Shown here piece after piece: positions 25,121-37,437 of a stretch of 53,202 nt of DNA. This DNA is from Nitrospirota bacterium (GTDB lineage: Bacteria > Nitrospirota > JACRHL01): NCBI GenBank assembly GCA_029881725.1, contig JAOUMB010000016.1, forward strand, positions 1-53,202, read 5' to 3'. Below the pieces are notes generated by a model. It had not been told where the DNA came from. It saw nothing but the letters and a program-made list of their open reading frames with translations, and searched no databases. The translations under genes and the position numbers were made by a program. Each line of letters opens with the position of its first letter. Position 1 is the stretch's first letter.

Positions 25121-25627
25121 TTACATTTCCAGCAGGTCGAGCTGGTCTTCCGCCATGCGCGAAAAGGCGTTCATCTGCTCGTCATCGTCCTTGATGTCGA
25201 ACACGTCCATCTCGAATTCCTTGACCAGCCACTCGGAGCCGTCGCGGCCAAACACCTCCCGGCGATACCCCTCGTTGTCCAGCAGGCCCTGCAGGACCTC
25301 CTTCTGGTCGTCGTCCCACTTCACCGCGAAGCAGGTGTTGAGGAACTTGTCCGACTGGTAGGAGATGCCGTACCAGCAGGTGAACGCTGTGTGGTAGGAG
25401 AACAGCCAGCCGTAATAGCCCTGCCAGTCATACTTGCGCTTGATGGTGATGTCGAAGAAGCGGGCGATCTCACCGATCATGGTGCTCATCAGCTTGCCGA
25501 AGTTGTCCTTGACCAGCGTCTTGTAACGCTCGGCCACTTCCGGCGACGGATTGTCCCCGGCAGCCTCGTGCTCCTTGACCGTGTCCAGGTCCTTGGGGGT
25601 AAACGCACTGAAACGGATCATCGACAT
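25121..25627 (-). CDS. Acidic soluble protein of unknown function (168 aa)
   Basis: 168 aa, no signal peptide or membrane helix. The centre is rich in aromatic residues (KYDWQGYYGWLFSYHTAF, FTCWYGISYQ), and the C-terminus is acidic and helical (FDIKDDDEQMNAFSRMAEDQ). I do not recognise a family. The ATG at 25627 has AGGAG about 8 nt upstream; a second Met two codons later is an alternative. A consensus TATAAT on the minus strand (25694-25699) sits in the 87-bp gap before it, so it may have its own promoter. It follows the DUF4388-type gene on the same strand. Confidence 0.72.
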   Translation of the reverse strand: MSMIRFSAFTPKDLDTVKEHEAAGDNPSPEVAERYKTLVKDNFGKLMSTMIGEIARFFDITIKRKYDWQGYYGWLFSYHTAFTCWYGISYQSDKFLNTCFAVKWDDDQKEVLQGLLDNEGYRREVFGRDGSEWLVKEFEMDVFDIKDDDEQMNAFSRMAEDQLDLLEM

Positions 25628-25714
25628 ATCACAACTCCTGCGATTCCGTAAAAATCTGGTTTCCGCCCGAACGGCAGGTTGGGGCGGATAAGCATTATAT
25701 TCTACTTGGCCGGG

Positions 25715-26815
25715 TTACCCCGCGTGAAGGGAAAAACCGTTTTCCTCCGGTTCATAGATCAAACCGTCCATGCTCATGGATTCGGGCAGCAGCCCCTCCA
25801 TCTGCAAGGTACCGATGGTTTCCGGGTAACGGCCGGTGAGCAGGCGGTAGGCGCCGATCGCCTTGCGCACCTTGTACTCCTTCTGGGACGTTACCGAAAC
25901 GGCAAAATCGGAAATCGTATCCGTCGGCGGCTCCGTGGCATTGGCATAAAACAGCCAGCCGCACCCGATCATCAGGGTGGTGCACACCAGTGCCAACAGG
26001 GACGATTCACGCCTGCCCGGGACTTCCCGGGCTTGCGATTTTCCCGTCTGCTCCTTCCGGGCGGCCTCCTCTGCTTCCAGTTTGCGGGCGTCGGAGCGCG
26101 GGTCGTACTCGCCCACCTTCTCCACCAACCCCTTTTCCACCAGGTTGGCCAGCGCGCGCAGGGTTTCAAAGGCGCCGTGCGGACTGTGGTCGACGATCAT
26201 CTCCACGTTGTTCTTGCCGTTGGCGCGGCCGAACACGTAGCGCTCCTCTTCCGGCGCGTCGTCTCCCACGGTAGCCCCGGCGGTGGGCGCGAACAGGATG
26301 ATCACCGACGGCACCCGGTCCTGGATGTAGGGCCACTCGTCAGAGCGCACCGCGGTATCCATCAGCACGTCATCGGTGTTGATCGGACGGGGGGCGTCGC
26401 CAAACGGCACGCGGATCGCCACGTCGGCCTCGAAAGTGTAATCCCCCTCCAGCCAGCGGAACAGGCTGTAGACGGTCTCCTTCATGTAATGCTCGACCAG
26501 CGGCTTCCAGGTTTCCGGCGGCACCCGCCCTTCTTCGGCCAGTACCTTGTCCAGCGGCTCCCCCTCCTCGGCGCGCATCTGCACGCGGGACAGGTGACCT
26601 TCGGACAGGGCCCCCTTGCGCAGCAACCACTTGCATACGCGGGGCGCCACCGGGCGCAGGGAGCTCTCCGCCCACACCACGTCACCGGCCCGGAACCATA
26701 CCGTCACGGTTTCGTCCCGGGAATAGACCTCCAGCATGCCGTCCTTGCGCTGCATCTTGACGAGCTGCAGCACGTCGGTTGCCGTAAAGTCGAGCAGGGA
26801 ACCGATCAGAGCCAT
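25715..26815 (-). CDS. DUF4388/PATAN-type protein with a C-terminal membrane anchor and pilin-like tail
   Basis: 366 aa. The N-terminal ~100 residues match the DUF4388 (PATAN-like) pattern: GSLLDFTATDVLQLVKMQRK, then GMLEVY and VVWAES. Such domains occur in bacterial signalling and gliding proteins. A second helical part follows (about 105-240; ETVYSLFRWLEGDYTF and LANLVEKGLVEKVGEYD, a winged-helix-like pair typical of this family). A charged linker leads to one membrane helix (about 275-296) and a periplasmic tail with a short repeat-like YRLLTGRYPETIGTL, similar to the post-helix part of type II secretion pseudopilins. GGAGGAG lies 7 nt upstream of the ATG. It is 32 bp behind the 654-aa gene. 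Role unknown, probably signalling or envelope-linked. Confidence 0.75.
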   Translation of the reverse strand: MALIGSLLDFTATDVLQLVKMQRKDGMLEVYSRDETVTVWFRAGDVVWAESSLRPVAPRVCKWLLRKGALSEGHLSRVQMRAEEGEPLDKVLAEEGRVPPETWKPLVEHYMKETVYSLFRWLEGDYTFEADVAIRVPFGDAPRPINTDDVLMDTAVRSDEWPYIQDRVPSVIILFAPTAGATVGDDAPEEERYVFGRANGKNNVEMIVDHSPHGAFETLRALANLVEKGLVEKVGEYDPRSDARKLEAEEAARKEQTGKSQAREVPGRRESSLLALVCTTLMIGCGWLFYANATEPPTDTISDFAVSVTSQKEYKVRKAIGAYRLLTGRYPETIGTLQMEGLLPESMSMDGLIYEPEENGFSLHAG

Positions 26816-26847
26816 CTGTTACTCCTCCGTAACCACCGTTATCGCCG

Positions 26848-28809
26848 TCAACCGGCGGCCCCGGATACCTCGGCCGCCGCCGCCGCCAACACGCGGCGTC
26901 CGCCACGGTTGCGTTCGTAACGGCGGGAAAGCATCCGCAGCGTCAGATAAGCCAAAAACAGGTAAACCGCCAACAATGCGGCGGCCGCCGCCCGAACCAC
27001 CGGCCAGCCGCCCATGGACACCCCCAGCGCCCACTCCGGGATGGTGCCCAGCAGGGCAATCCACCACACGGTAAAGCCCACCACCATCAGGTGGAACCCG
27101 GCCACGTTGTAGCGCCCCTGGGTCAGTTCCCGCGCACCGGGGATAAAGGCCATCGCCACTTTGCCCACCCGGTTGGTGGTGCGGTTGAACTGGCCCTTGA
27201 GGGCGATAATATCGGCTTCATTGCCGGCGGTGCGGCCGAGCTTTTCGGCGCAGCCGCCGCACAGGTGCATGTCGTGACCGAACTTCACGCAGTCGTGACA
27301 GGTGGACACGCCGCACACGTCACAGTCGTACACCTCACGTCCGGCCAGCAGGCGCGGAACGAAGATGAACAACAGGATGGACAGCACCAGCAGCCCGGGG
27401 GCCAGCAGCGGGGTCACCGGCCCGAACAGGCCGTGCCACAGGGGGGTGATGAAGCGGTGCCAGCCCTGGGTTTCGGTGAGCAACAGCATGCGCGTCTCGT
27501 TGCCGGAGGTACCCAGCAGGTAGACGAAGCCGTCCCCCATTTTTTCCCCCTGGGCAGTGACCCGCACGAATCCTTCCGGATCCATGCCCTGCGCCCGGGC
27601 GATGGTGGCCCGCTGGGAGGCAAAATCAAAGCGTTGCGCCTGGGTCTTGGCCAGGTTGAACAGGGTTTCCACGGGGGCCAGCGGCTGCACCGCCACCTCG
27701 CCGAACATGCGCTCCGCCTCGCGCACTTTGCCCGCCTTGAACAGGGCCGTGGCGATGTTGTTGCCGATGCGCACCCGGTCGCCGCCGTGGCGTTGGGCCA
27801 GTTCGTACCAGGACACCGCATCCAGGTAGCGGCCCTCCCGCACCGCCTGGTTGCCCAGGGCGAACGGCACCAGCCAGTTGCGCACTTCGGTGCTGTCGCT
27901 CGGCTTTTTCGGCATCGCCAGGGGAGGCGGGAAGGCCCCCCCGGCGTTCTCGGCCAGCGCCGCGCCCACGTTGCCCTGACGGGGGGTGGATACGGCGAAC
28001 AGGGGAGAAACCACAAACGGCCCGAGTAAAATCGCAATCAGCAGGGTGACCTGAACCTTGCGTTCGCGGGACGGGTCACCCAGCCAGGTGAACGCGGCCC
28101 AGCACAGCACGATCCACCCCAGCTTGAGTCCGGCGGCCACCGGCATGGCCAGTGCCGCCACACAGCCGCCCAGCAGCAGCCAGCTCGGCATGCGGAAGCG
28201 CGACAATTCGCGCCCCCGGTGCTCCACCATCTTGATGGTGCGCACGATGCCCGGAATCAGCAGGAACAACAGGGTCGACGCCGCGGCCAGCCACAGCACC
28301 ACCACGCCGTAGGCGACCCAGGTGACACCCACCCAGTAGTGCTTCAGCCCCACCACGGCCCCCTTGAAAAACCACTCGAAGGCGGACGGATACTGGCTGC
28401 TTTTCCAGTGAACATTGGAGCGCACCAGATACCCTTCGGGGGCCTCCGGGGCCACCTGAATCGCCGCCTCGGCGAACCGGTCGGCGGCGGCAATGGCATG
28501 GTTGTCCAGTTCGTTCATGGCCCGCTGGGCCAGTACGGTGCCGGCGGCCTCGAGGTTGGAGATGCCCTCCGCATCGCGGGCGATCATCAGCTGCCGGAAG
28601 GCCTTTTCAAAGGCCTCCGGGTCTGCGCCTTTGACCAGGGTCGCGCGCACCTGGGTCCAGGCCGCCTCCACCTTGCGCTCCGCCGGTTCCGCCTTCTTGG
28701 CGGCCTTGGCCGCCTGGGCGGGAACCGCCAATGCCGCCAGCAGCATCACCATGGACATGATCCTGCCGAAGCTCTTGAATCGGCCCGGGAATCTGGTCAT
28801 CACCTGCAT
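26848..28809 (-). CDS. Polytopic membrane protein with TPR-like segment and zinc-ribbon cluster
   Basis: About 653 aa. N-terminal hydrophobic signal/anchor, a helical periplasmic part (about 50-150), three or four membrane segments (about 160-270), a soluble TPR-like stretch (VREGRYLDAVSWYELAQRHG, then NNIATALFKAGKVREAERMF), another helix near 470-490, a Cys/His-rich knuckle region (about 493-520; CDVCGVSTCHDC and HLCGGC), then two or three more helices. The Cys pattern fits one or two zinc sites. ATG 28809 is chosen; GTG 28812 and ATG 28800 are alternatives. The gene starts 3 nt after plsY ends (TAG-GTGATG), so it is coupled to phospholipid genes. No known family. Confidence 0.72.
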   Translation of the reverse strand: MQVMTRFPGRFKSFGRIMSMVMLLAALAVPAQAAKAAKKAEPAERKVEAAWTQVRATLVKGADPEAFEKAFRQLMIARDAEGISNLEAAGTVLAQRAMNELDNHAIAAADRFAEAAIQVAPEAPEGYLVRSNVHWKSSQYPSAFEWFFKGAVVGLKHYWVGVTWVAYGVVVLWLAAASTLLFLLIPGIVRTIKMVEHRGRELSRFRMPSWLLLGGCVAALAMPVAAGLKLGWIVLCWAAFTWLGDPSRERKVQVTLLIAILLGPFVVSPLFAVSTPRQGNVGAALAENAGGAFPPPLAMPKKPSDSTEVRNWLVPFALGNQAVREGRYLDAVSWYELAQRHGGDRVRIGNNIATALFKAGKVREAERMFGEVAVQPLAPVETLFNLAKTQAQRFDFASQRATIARAQGMDPEGFVRVTAQGEKMGDGFVYLLGTSGNETRMLLLTETQGWHRFITPLWHGLFGPVTPLLAPGLLVLSILLFIFVPRLLAGREVYDCDVCGVSTCHDCVKFGHDMHLCGGCAEKLGRTAGNEADIIALKGQFNRTTNRVGKVAMAFIPGARELTQGRYNVAGFHLMVVGFTVWWIALLGTIPEWALGVSMGGWPVVRAAAAALLAVYLFLAYLTLRMLSRRYERNRGGRRVLAAAAAEVSGAAG

Positions 28810-28812
28810 CAC

Positions 28813-29391
28813 CTATCTTCGCCGCTCCGCGATCAGCCGCCGCACGTTGTCGGTATGGCGCACCAGCACCACCACCGACAGGGCACAGGCGAACGGAAGG
28901 AACCAGCCCGATGGCCCCCACAGCCAGGCCACCACCGGCAGGGATCCAAATCCCGCCAGCGCGCCCACGGCCGACACCTTGCTCACCGCCACCGCCGTCA
29001 CCCAGAGGGTGAAGGCTATCAGCGCGGTTGGAAAGTGCAGGGCCATCAGAACTCCAAATCCGGTCGCAACTCCCTTGCCGCCACGGAAGCGCAGGAACAC
29101 GGGAAAAATGTGTCCCAGAACCGCCGCAGCAGCTGCCAGAAATGCGGTTTCGGAAGACTGACCCCAGCCCGCCGCCACCCATACTGGCGCAAATCCCTTC
29201 AGTACATCGAGCAGGAGCGTTACCGCGCCCGCCCCGCGCCCCAGTGTGCGATTGACGTTGGTGGCGCCGATATTGCCGCTGCCGCGGGATTGCAGATCCC
29301 GCACCCCCATGGCCCGGGCCACCAGCACGCCGAACGGTACCGCACCCGCCAGGTACGCCACCACCACCAGGGCGATGTCCAACAAACTCAT
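28813..29391 (-). CDS. plsY: Glycerol-3-phosphate acyltransferase PlsY
   Basis: 192-aa polytopic membrane enzyme that moves an acyl group from acyl-phosphate to sn-glycerol 3-phosphate, making lysophosphatidic acid, the first step of phospholipid synthesis in bacteria with PlsX/PlsY. Signature loops are present: SGNIGATNVNRTLGR, the middle FLRFRGGKGVATG and the C-terminal VRHTDNVRRL. Several hydrophobic helices fit the expected topology. GAGGTGA lies just upstream of the ATG. plsX is not in this window. The next gene in transcription order begins immediately after its stop. Confidence 0.95.
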   Translation of the reverse strand: MSLLDIALVVVAYLAGAVPFGVLVARAMGVRDLQSRGSGNIGATNVNRTLGRGAGAVTLLLDVLKGFAPVWVAAGWGQSSETAFLAAAAAVLGHIFPVFLRFRGGKGVATGFGVLMALHFPTALIAFTLWVTAVAVSKVSAVGALAGFGSLPVVAWLWGPSGWFLPFACALSVVVLVRHTDNVRRLIAERRR

Positions 29392-29463
29392 CGGTCACCT
29401 CGCGGAAAATGTTGATGCCATTGTTGGGGAAATTGCCACGCACTCAGGCGCGGAACAGGAAGA

Positions 29464-30021
29464 TCAGGCGCCCGTGTCACGGGTGGTGGAACCACTCAGG
29501 TAGGCGCTGCCGTAGCGTACGCCGGACACCACCGCCATGGCCATTGCGGCCCACAGCACGCCGGTGCCGATCAGGGTCACGTCGAACACCCACAACTGCC
29601 AGCCCAGCAGCAGCATGATGATCGCCGTGCATTGCAATACGGTTTTCCATTTGCCCCACCGGTCGGCGGGCATCACCACGCCCTCCGATGCGGCGATGGC
29701 GCGCAGGCCGGTCACCGCCATCTCGCGCCCCACGATGACGATCACGATCCACGCCGCCGCCAGATCCCTCTCCACCAGCATGATCAGGCCGGACAGAATC
29801 AGCAGCTTGTCGGCAATCGGATCCAGCAGCTTGCCCAGCGGGGTGACCAGACCGTGCTTGCGGGCGAGGTAGCCGTCCAGCAGGTCGGTCAGGGCCGCCA
29901 CCAGAAACACCAGCGCGGCGTAGAAATCGATCCACGGGTCAGGCCTCTGGGCCAGCACCACGAATACCGGAATCAGCGCGATGCGCGCCAGGGTGATGAT
30001 GTTGGGAATATGCGGGTTCAC
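29464..30021 (-). CDS. pgsA: CDP-diacylglycerol-glycerol-3-phosphate 3-phosphatidyltransferase PgsA
   Basis: 185-aa integral membrane enzyme that makes phosphatidylglycerol phosphate from CDP-diacylglycerol and glycerol 3-phosphate. It has the CDP-alcohol phosphatidyltransferase signature D-x2-D-G-x2-A-R-x8-G-x3-D-x3-D, seen as DLLDGYLARKHG and GKLLDPIADK. The start is set at GTG 30021 because it overlaps the kdsC stop (GTGA), and the N-terminus MNPHIPNIITLARI matches the family; a longer frame to 30048 would overlap kdsC without need. It lies 72 bp before plsY, in the envelope cluster. Confidence 0.94.
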   Translation of the reverse strand: MNPHIPNIITLARIALIPVFVVLAQRPDPWIDFYAALVFLVAALTDLLDGYLARKHGLVTPLGKLLDPIADKLLILSGLIMLVERDLAAAWIVIVIVGREMAVTGLRAIAASEGVVMPADRWGKWKTVLQCTAIIMLLLGWQLWVFDVTLIGTGVLWAAMAMAVVSGVRYGSAYLSGSTTRDTGA

Positions 30022-30560
30022 TGGTAGCGCGCCACGATGTCGTCCCACTTGCCCTGGGCCTTGAGGATCAGTTCACACACCTCGCGCACCGCGCCGCGCC
30101 CGCCGGGGGGGCCGGTCACGTGGTGGGCGCGGGCGTGGGCTTCCGGGGCGCCGTTGGGCACGCTCACCGCCAGCCCGGCGTGTTTGAGCAGGGCGATGTC
30201 GATCAGGTCGTCCCCCACGTAAGCCACCTGCTCCAGGGTCAGGCCCCGCTGTTCGGCGATTTCGCGGGCGGCGGGCAGCTTGGCGGTGCACCCCTGAACC
30301 AGAATTTCCAGCCCCAGTTCCCGCGCCCGGGTGGTCACCACGTTGGAATCCCGCCCGGTGATGATCCCGGCCGGAACCCCGGCCTTCTGCAACAGGGTCA
30401 GCGCCAGGCCGTCCATGATGTTGAAGCCCTTTCCCTCCACCCCGTTGTTGTCCAGAAAGATGGTACCGTCGGTGAGCACCCCGTCCACATCCAGCAGCAG
30501 CATGCGCACCTTGCGGGCGCGGGCCACGGTATCTTCGGAAAAACGGTGCAAGTCAGCCAA
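30018..30560 (-). CDS. kdsC: 3-deoxy-D-manno-octulosonate 8-phosphate phosphatase KdsC
   Basis: 180-aa HAD-superfamily phosphatase that converts KDO-8-phosphate to KDO. Motif I is DVDGVLTDG (about residues 24-32), motif II is IITGRDS, and motif IV is VGDDLIDI; the small size (no cap domain) is typical of KdsC. The start is a TTG at 30560 that overlaps kdsD by 8 nt; no in-frame ATG upstream of motif I gives a normal N-terminus. The product feeds CMP-KDO formation by KdsB, encoded a few genes earlier on the same strand. Confidence 0.94.
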   Translation of the reverse strand: MADLHRFSEDTVARARKVRMLLLDVDGVLTDGTIFLDNNGVEGKGFNIMDGLALTLLQKAGVPAGIITGRDSNVVTTRARELGLEILVQGCTAKLPAAREIAEQRGLTLEQVAYVGDDLIDIALLKHAGLAVSVPNGAPEAHARAHHVTGPPGGRGAVREVCELILKAQGKWDDIVARYQ

Positions 30561-31517
30561 GTCCCAGCTTGAGCAGGTCGTGCAGATGCACGATCCCCAC
30601 CATGCGTCCGTCGTCCACCACCACCAGACTGGTGATCTGATGGCGCTCCATCAACGTCACCGCTTCGGCGGCCAGGGCGTCGTGGGCGATACGCTTGCCC
30701 CCCGCGCTCATCACCTCGCCGGCGGTCTTGTCCAGAAACGAGGTACCGGACTCCAGCTGGCGGCGCAGGTCGCCATCGGACAGCACCCCCAGCAACTGCC
30801 CGTCCGCGTCCACCACGGTGGTGATGCCAAGGCGCTTCTTGGTGATCTCCATGATCGCGTCGCGCATGGGCGTGTCCGGTGACACCCGGGGGATGTCGGC
30901 ACCGGTATGCATGCCGTCGCTCACCCGCATCAACAGGCGCCGCCCCAGGGACCCGCCCGGATGGGACAGGGCGAAATCCTCCTCGCCGAACCCCTTGGCC
31001 TCCAGCAGGGCCACGGCCAGGGCATCGCCCATGGCCAGCGCGGCGGTGGTGCTGGCGGTGGGGGCCAGATTCAGGGGACACGCCTCCTGGGCCACCCCCA
31101 CGTTGAGCACCACGTCGGCCACCCGCCCCAGGGTGGAGTCGTTTTTGCCGGTGATGGCGATGATGGGCACCCCCAGCCGCTTCAGGGACGGCAGGATGGA
31201 CAGCAACTCCGAGGTTTCGCCGCTGTTGGACAGGGCCACCACCAGATCGTCGCGCCCCACGATGCCCAGATCGCCGTGCAACCCTTCCGCCGGGTGCAGA
31301 AAGAACGCCGGGGTACCGGTACTGGCCATGGTGGCGGCGATTTTCTGGCCGATCAGACCACTCTTGCCCATGCCGGTAACCACCACCTTGCCGGTGATCT
31401 TCATGCACAGGTCCACGGCCTCGGAGAACTCCGCTCCCAGTTTCTTTCCCAGGTCCGCCACGGCCTGGGCCTCGATTTCAAATACCCGCTTGCCGCGGGC
31501 AATGGATTCGGTGTCGG

Positions 31518-31521
<4 letters not shown>
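30553..31521 (-). CDS. kdsD: Arabinose-5-phosphate isomerase KdsD
   Basis: 322 aa. Interconverts ribulose 5-phosphate and arabinose 5-phosphate, the sugar needed for KDO synthesis. A SIS domain (about 30-180; [21 protein letters not shown], then [11 protein letters not shown]) is followed by two CBS domains (about 205-320). A longer open frame reaches 31890, but GTG 31521 is the start because it overlaps the kdsA stop as GTGA, and the residues from [10 protein letters not shown] fit the family N-terminus (KdsD ~325 aa). It sits between kdsA and kdsC, consistent with coordinated KDO synthesis. Confidence 0.95.
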
Positions 31522-34850
<3,329 letters not shown>

Positions 34851-34854
34851 GCCG

Positions 34855-35535
34855 TTACCGGATCAGGTTCCCCAGCCGCCCGAAGCGCGGCCAGTTGTCC
34901 CCCCACGACCAGTAAATGATCACCGCCTTGCCATGAATCTGGCGCATCTCCACAAACCCCCAGAAACGGGAATCCAGGCTGTGATCCCGGTTGTCCCCCA
35001 TCACGAAATAGCTGTCCGGCGGTACCGTGACCGGCGCCATGAAGTCCCGCGGCTGCAACTCCGCCGGAATGGTGCCCCGGTCCAGATGCTGCTCCTGCGG
35101 GACGGTGTAGGGATCGCCATTGATGTACACCTGCTTGTCCACCACCTCAATGGTGTCTCCCGGCAGGCCGATAATGCGCTTGATAAAATCCTTGGATTCG
35201 TCTTCCGGGTAGGCGAACACGATGATGTCGCCCCGCACCGGCTGGCGCAGGGGCAGAATCCGCTTGTCGGAGAAGGGCAGCCGGGTGCCGTAGAGGAACT
35301 TGTTGACCAGCAGGTGGTCGCCAATCTGAAGGGTTTCCAGCATGGAGCCAGAGGGGATTTTATAGGCTTGCACCACATAGGTGCGGATCACCAACGCCAG
35401 CACCACCGCGATGGCAATCGCCTCGGCATACTCCCGTACGCGGGAGTGGCGGTGAACCGGGGTCGCCAGATGATCGTCTTCCCGGGGGGTGGCCTCGTGG
35501 CGGGCGACATCCTTGTTGCCAAACGGCCAGCGCAT
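34855..35535 (-). CDS. lepB: Signal peptidase I LepB
   Basis: 226 aa. Membrane serine protease that cleaves signal peptides of exported proteins. One membrane helix (about 35-52, AEAIAIAVVLALVIRTYVV) precedes the catalytic Ser in IPSGSMLETL and Lys in DFIKRIIGLPGD; boxes D and E appear as FVMGDNRDHSLDSR and GKAVIIYWSW. One helix at the N-terminus fits the shorter, non-enterobacterial type. The ATG overlaps the lepA stop by 1 nt (TGATG), the common lepA-lepB arrangement. Its likely clients in this window include the giant exported protein and its companions. Confidence 0.96.
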   Translation of the reverse strand: MRWPFGNKDVARHEATPREDDHLATPVHRHSRVREYAEAIAIAVVLALVIRTYVVQAYKIPSGSMLETLQIGDHLLVNKFLYGTRLPFSDKRILPLRQPVRGDIIVFAYPEDESKDFIKRIIGLPGDTIEVVDKQVYINGDPYTVPQEQHLDRGTIPAELQPRDFMAPVTVPPDSYFVMGDNRDHSLDSRFWGFVEMRQIHGKAVIIYWSWGDNWPRFGRLGNLIR

Positions 35536-37334
35536 CAGTCGTCCACCTTGAGTACCGCCAGAAACGCCGACTGGGGCACCTCCACGCTGCCAACCTGTTT
35601 CATGCGTTTCTTCCCCGCCTTCTGTTTTTCGAGCAATTTCCGTTTGCGCGAAATATCACCCCCGTAGCACTTGGCGGTCACGTTCTTGCGCAGCGCCTTG
35701 ACGGTGGTGCGCGCCATGATCTTGTTGCCGATGGCCGCCTGGATAGCCACGTCGTACATCTGACGCGGGATCAGTTCCTTCATCTTCTCGGCGATGGCCC
35801 GGCCCCGGTGCTCCGCCTTGTCCCGATGCACGATGAACGACAGGGCATCCACCACCTCCCCGTTAAGGCGGATGTCCACCCGCGCCAGATGGGAATCCCG
35901 GTAACCGAGTGGTTCGTATTCAAAGGAGGCGTAGCCCCGGGTCACGCTCTTCAGGCGATCGAAAAAGTCGAGAATCACCTCGTTGAGGGGCAGATCGTAA
36001 TTTACCTGCACCCGGTCCGCGGTCAGATAGGTGAGATCGGTCTGCATCCCCCGCCGTTCCTGGCACAGGGTCATGATGGCCCCCAGAAACTCCTCGGGGG
36101 TGATGATGCCGGCCTTGATGTACGGTTCCTCGAAACGCTCGATGTTGGTGGGCGGCGGCAGTTCCGCCGGGTTGTGTACCTCCACCACCTTGCCGTCGGT
36201 CTGGGTGACCCGGTAGACCACGGTGGGGGCGGTGGAGATCAGGTCCAGGTCATATTCGCGCTCCAGGCGCTCCTGAATGATCTCCATGTGCAGCAGCCCC
36301 AGAAACCCGCAGCGGAAGCCGAACCCGAGAGCCAGCGAGGTTTCCGGCTCAAACACGAAACTGGCGTCGTTGAGCTGCAACTTACCCAGGGCCTCACGCA
36401 GCTCCTCGAACTGGGCCGAGTCCACGCAATAGAGGCCGCAGAAGACCATGGGCCGCACCTGGCGGAAGCCGGGCAACGGGGCATCACACGGAGTGGCCCG
36501 GTCGGTCACGGTATCGCCCACGCGGGTATCGCCCACCTCGCGGATGGCGGCGGTGAAATACCCCACCTCGCCGGCGGACAGCCCCCCTTCCAGCGGGCGC
36601 ATGGCGGGCAGAAACACACCCACCTCGGTGACCTCGAACTCCTTTTTGGTGTGCATCATGCGGATGCGCTGCCCCTGGGTGAGGTGGCCGTCCACAATGC
36701 GCACCAGCACCACCACGCCCCGGTAATTGTCGTACCAGGAATCGGTAATCAGCGCTTTCAGCGGCCCTTCCGGCTCCCCCGTGGGGGGCGGCACGTGGCG
36801 CACGATGGCCTCCAGCACCTCGTGGATGCCGATGCCCTCCTTGGCGCTGACCAGAATGGCCTCTTCGGCGGGCAGACCGATCATCTCCTCCACCTGCAAC
36901 TGCACCGCCTCCGGGTCGGCGGACGGCAGATCGATCTTGTTCACCACCGGCACGATTTCCAGATCGTTTTCCACCGCCAGATAGACGTTGGCCAGGGTCT
37001 GCGCCTCCACCCCCTGGGTGGCGTCCACCACCAGCAAGGCGCCGTCACAGGCGGCCAGAGACCGGGAGACTTCGTAGGCAAAGTCCACATGACCGGGGGT
37101 GTCGATCATGTTCAGGATGTAGTCGTTGCCGTCGTCGGCCCGGTACAGCAGGCGTACCGCGTGGGCCTTGATGGTGATGCCGCGTTCGCGCTCCAGGTCC
37201 ATGTCATCCAGAACCTGCTTCTGCATGTCGCGCGCGGTCACCGCCCCGGTCACCTCCAACAGGCGGTCCGCCAGGGTGGATTTTCCGTGGTCGATGTGGG
37301 CGATAATCGAAAAATTACGGATGTGCGACAGCAC
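35535..37334 (-). CDS. lepA: Elongation factor 4 (LepA)
   Basis: 599 aa. Ribosome-associated translational GTPase. G motifs: AHIDHGKST (G1), RERGITIKA (G2), DTPGHVDF (G3), NKIDLP (G4), SAKEG (G5). The C-terminal LepA-specific domain is present ([18 protein letters not shown], then MKQVG). It starts at GTG 37334 with GGAG 7 nt upstream, directly giving the conserved [16 protein letters not shown] sigma-70 promoter lies 46-75 bp upstream, so lepA heads the long envelope cluster on the minus strand. Confidence 0.97.
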   Translation of the reverse strand: MLSHIRNFSIIAHIDHGKSTLADRLLEVTGAVTARDMQKQVLDDMDLERERGITIKAHAVRLLYRADDGNDYILNMIDTPGHVDFAYEVSRSLAACDGALLVVDATQGVEAQTLANVYLAVENDLEIVPVVNKIDLPSADPEAVQLQVEEMIGLPAEEAILVSAKEGIGIHEVLEAIVRHVPPPTGEPEGPLKALITDSWYDNYRGVVVLVRIVDGHLTQGQRIRMMHTKKEFEVTEVGVFLPAMRPLEGGLSAGEVGYFTAAIREVGDTRVGDTVTDRATPCDAPLPGFRQVRPMVFCGLYCVDSAQFEELREALGKLQLNDASFVFEPETSLALGFGFRCGFLGLLHMEIIQERLEREYDLDLISTAPTVVYRVTQTDGKVVEVHNPAELPPPTNIERFEEPYIKAGIITPEEFLGAIMTLCQERRGMQTDLTYLTADRVQVNYDLPLNEVILDFFDRLKSVTRGYASFEYEPLGYRDSHLARVDIRLNGEVVDALSFIVHRDKAEHRGRAIAEKMKELIPRQMYDVAIQAAIGNKIMARTTVKALRKNVTAKCYGGDISRKRKLLEKQKAGKKRMKQVGSVEVPQSAFLAVLKVDD

Positions 37335-37379
37335 GGAGCGCTCCAGCGGGGAAATTCACGGGGGCCGCGAAAGCCCGGT

Positions 37380-37409
37380 AGTATACGTGCTTCGTCCCCC
37401 TACCGGCAA
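37380..37409 (-). promoter_or_regulatory. Sigma-70 promoter for lepA and the downstream cluster
   Basis: Minus-strand TTGCCG (37404-37409) and TATACT (37380-37385) are separated by 18 bp. The -35 overlaps a small inverted repeat CCGGCA-N4-TGCCGG (37403-37418). The predicted leader is about 40 nt. Confidence 0.6.
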
Positions 37410-37437
37410 GCATGCCGGGAGGCGTCCGCGGTGAATG

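Noticed and set aside
25663-25687. CCGCCC...GGGCGG inverted repeat between the DUF4388-type gene and the 168-aa gene
   Set aside because: The stem is only 6 bp with a 13-nt loop, and the nearest T run on the minus strand is several bases away, so it is not convincing as a terminator.
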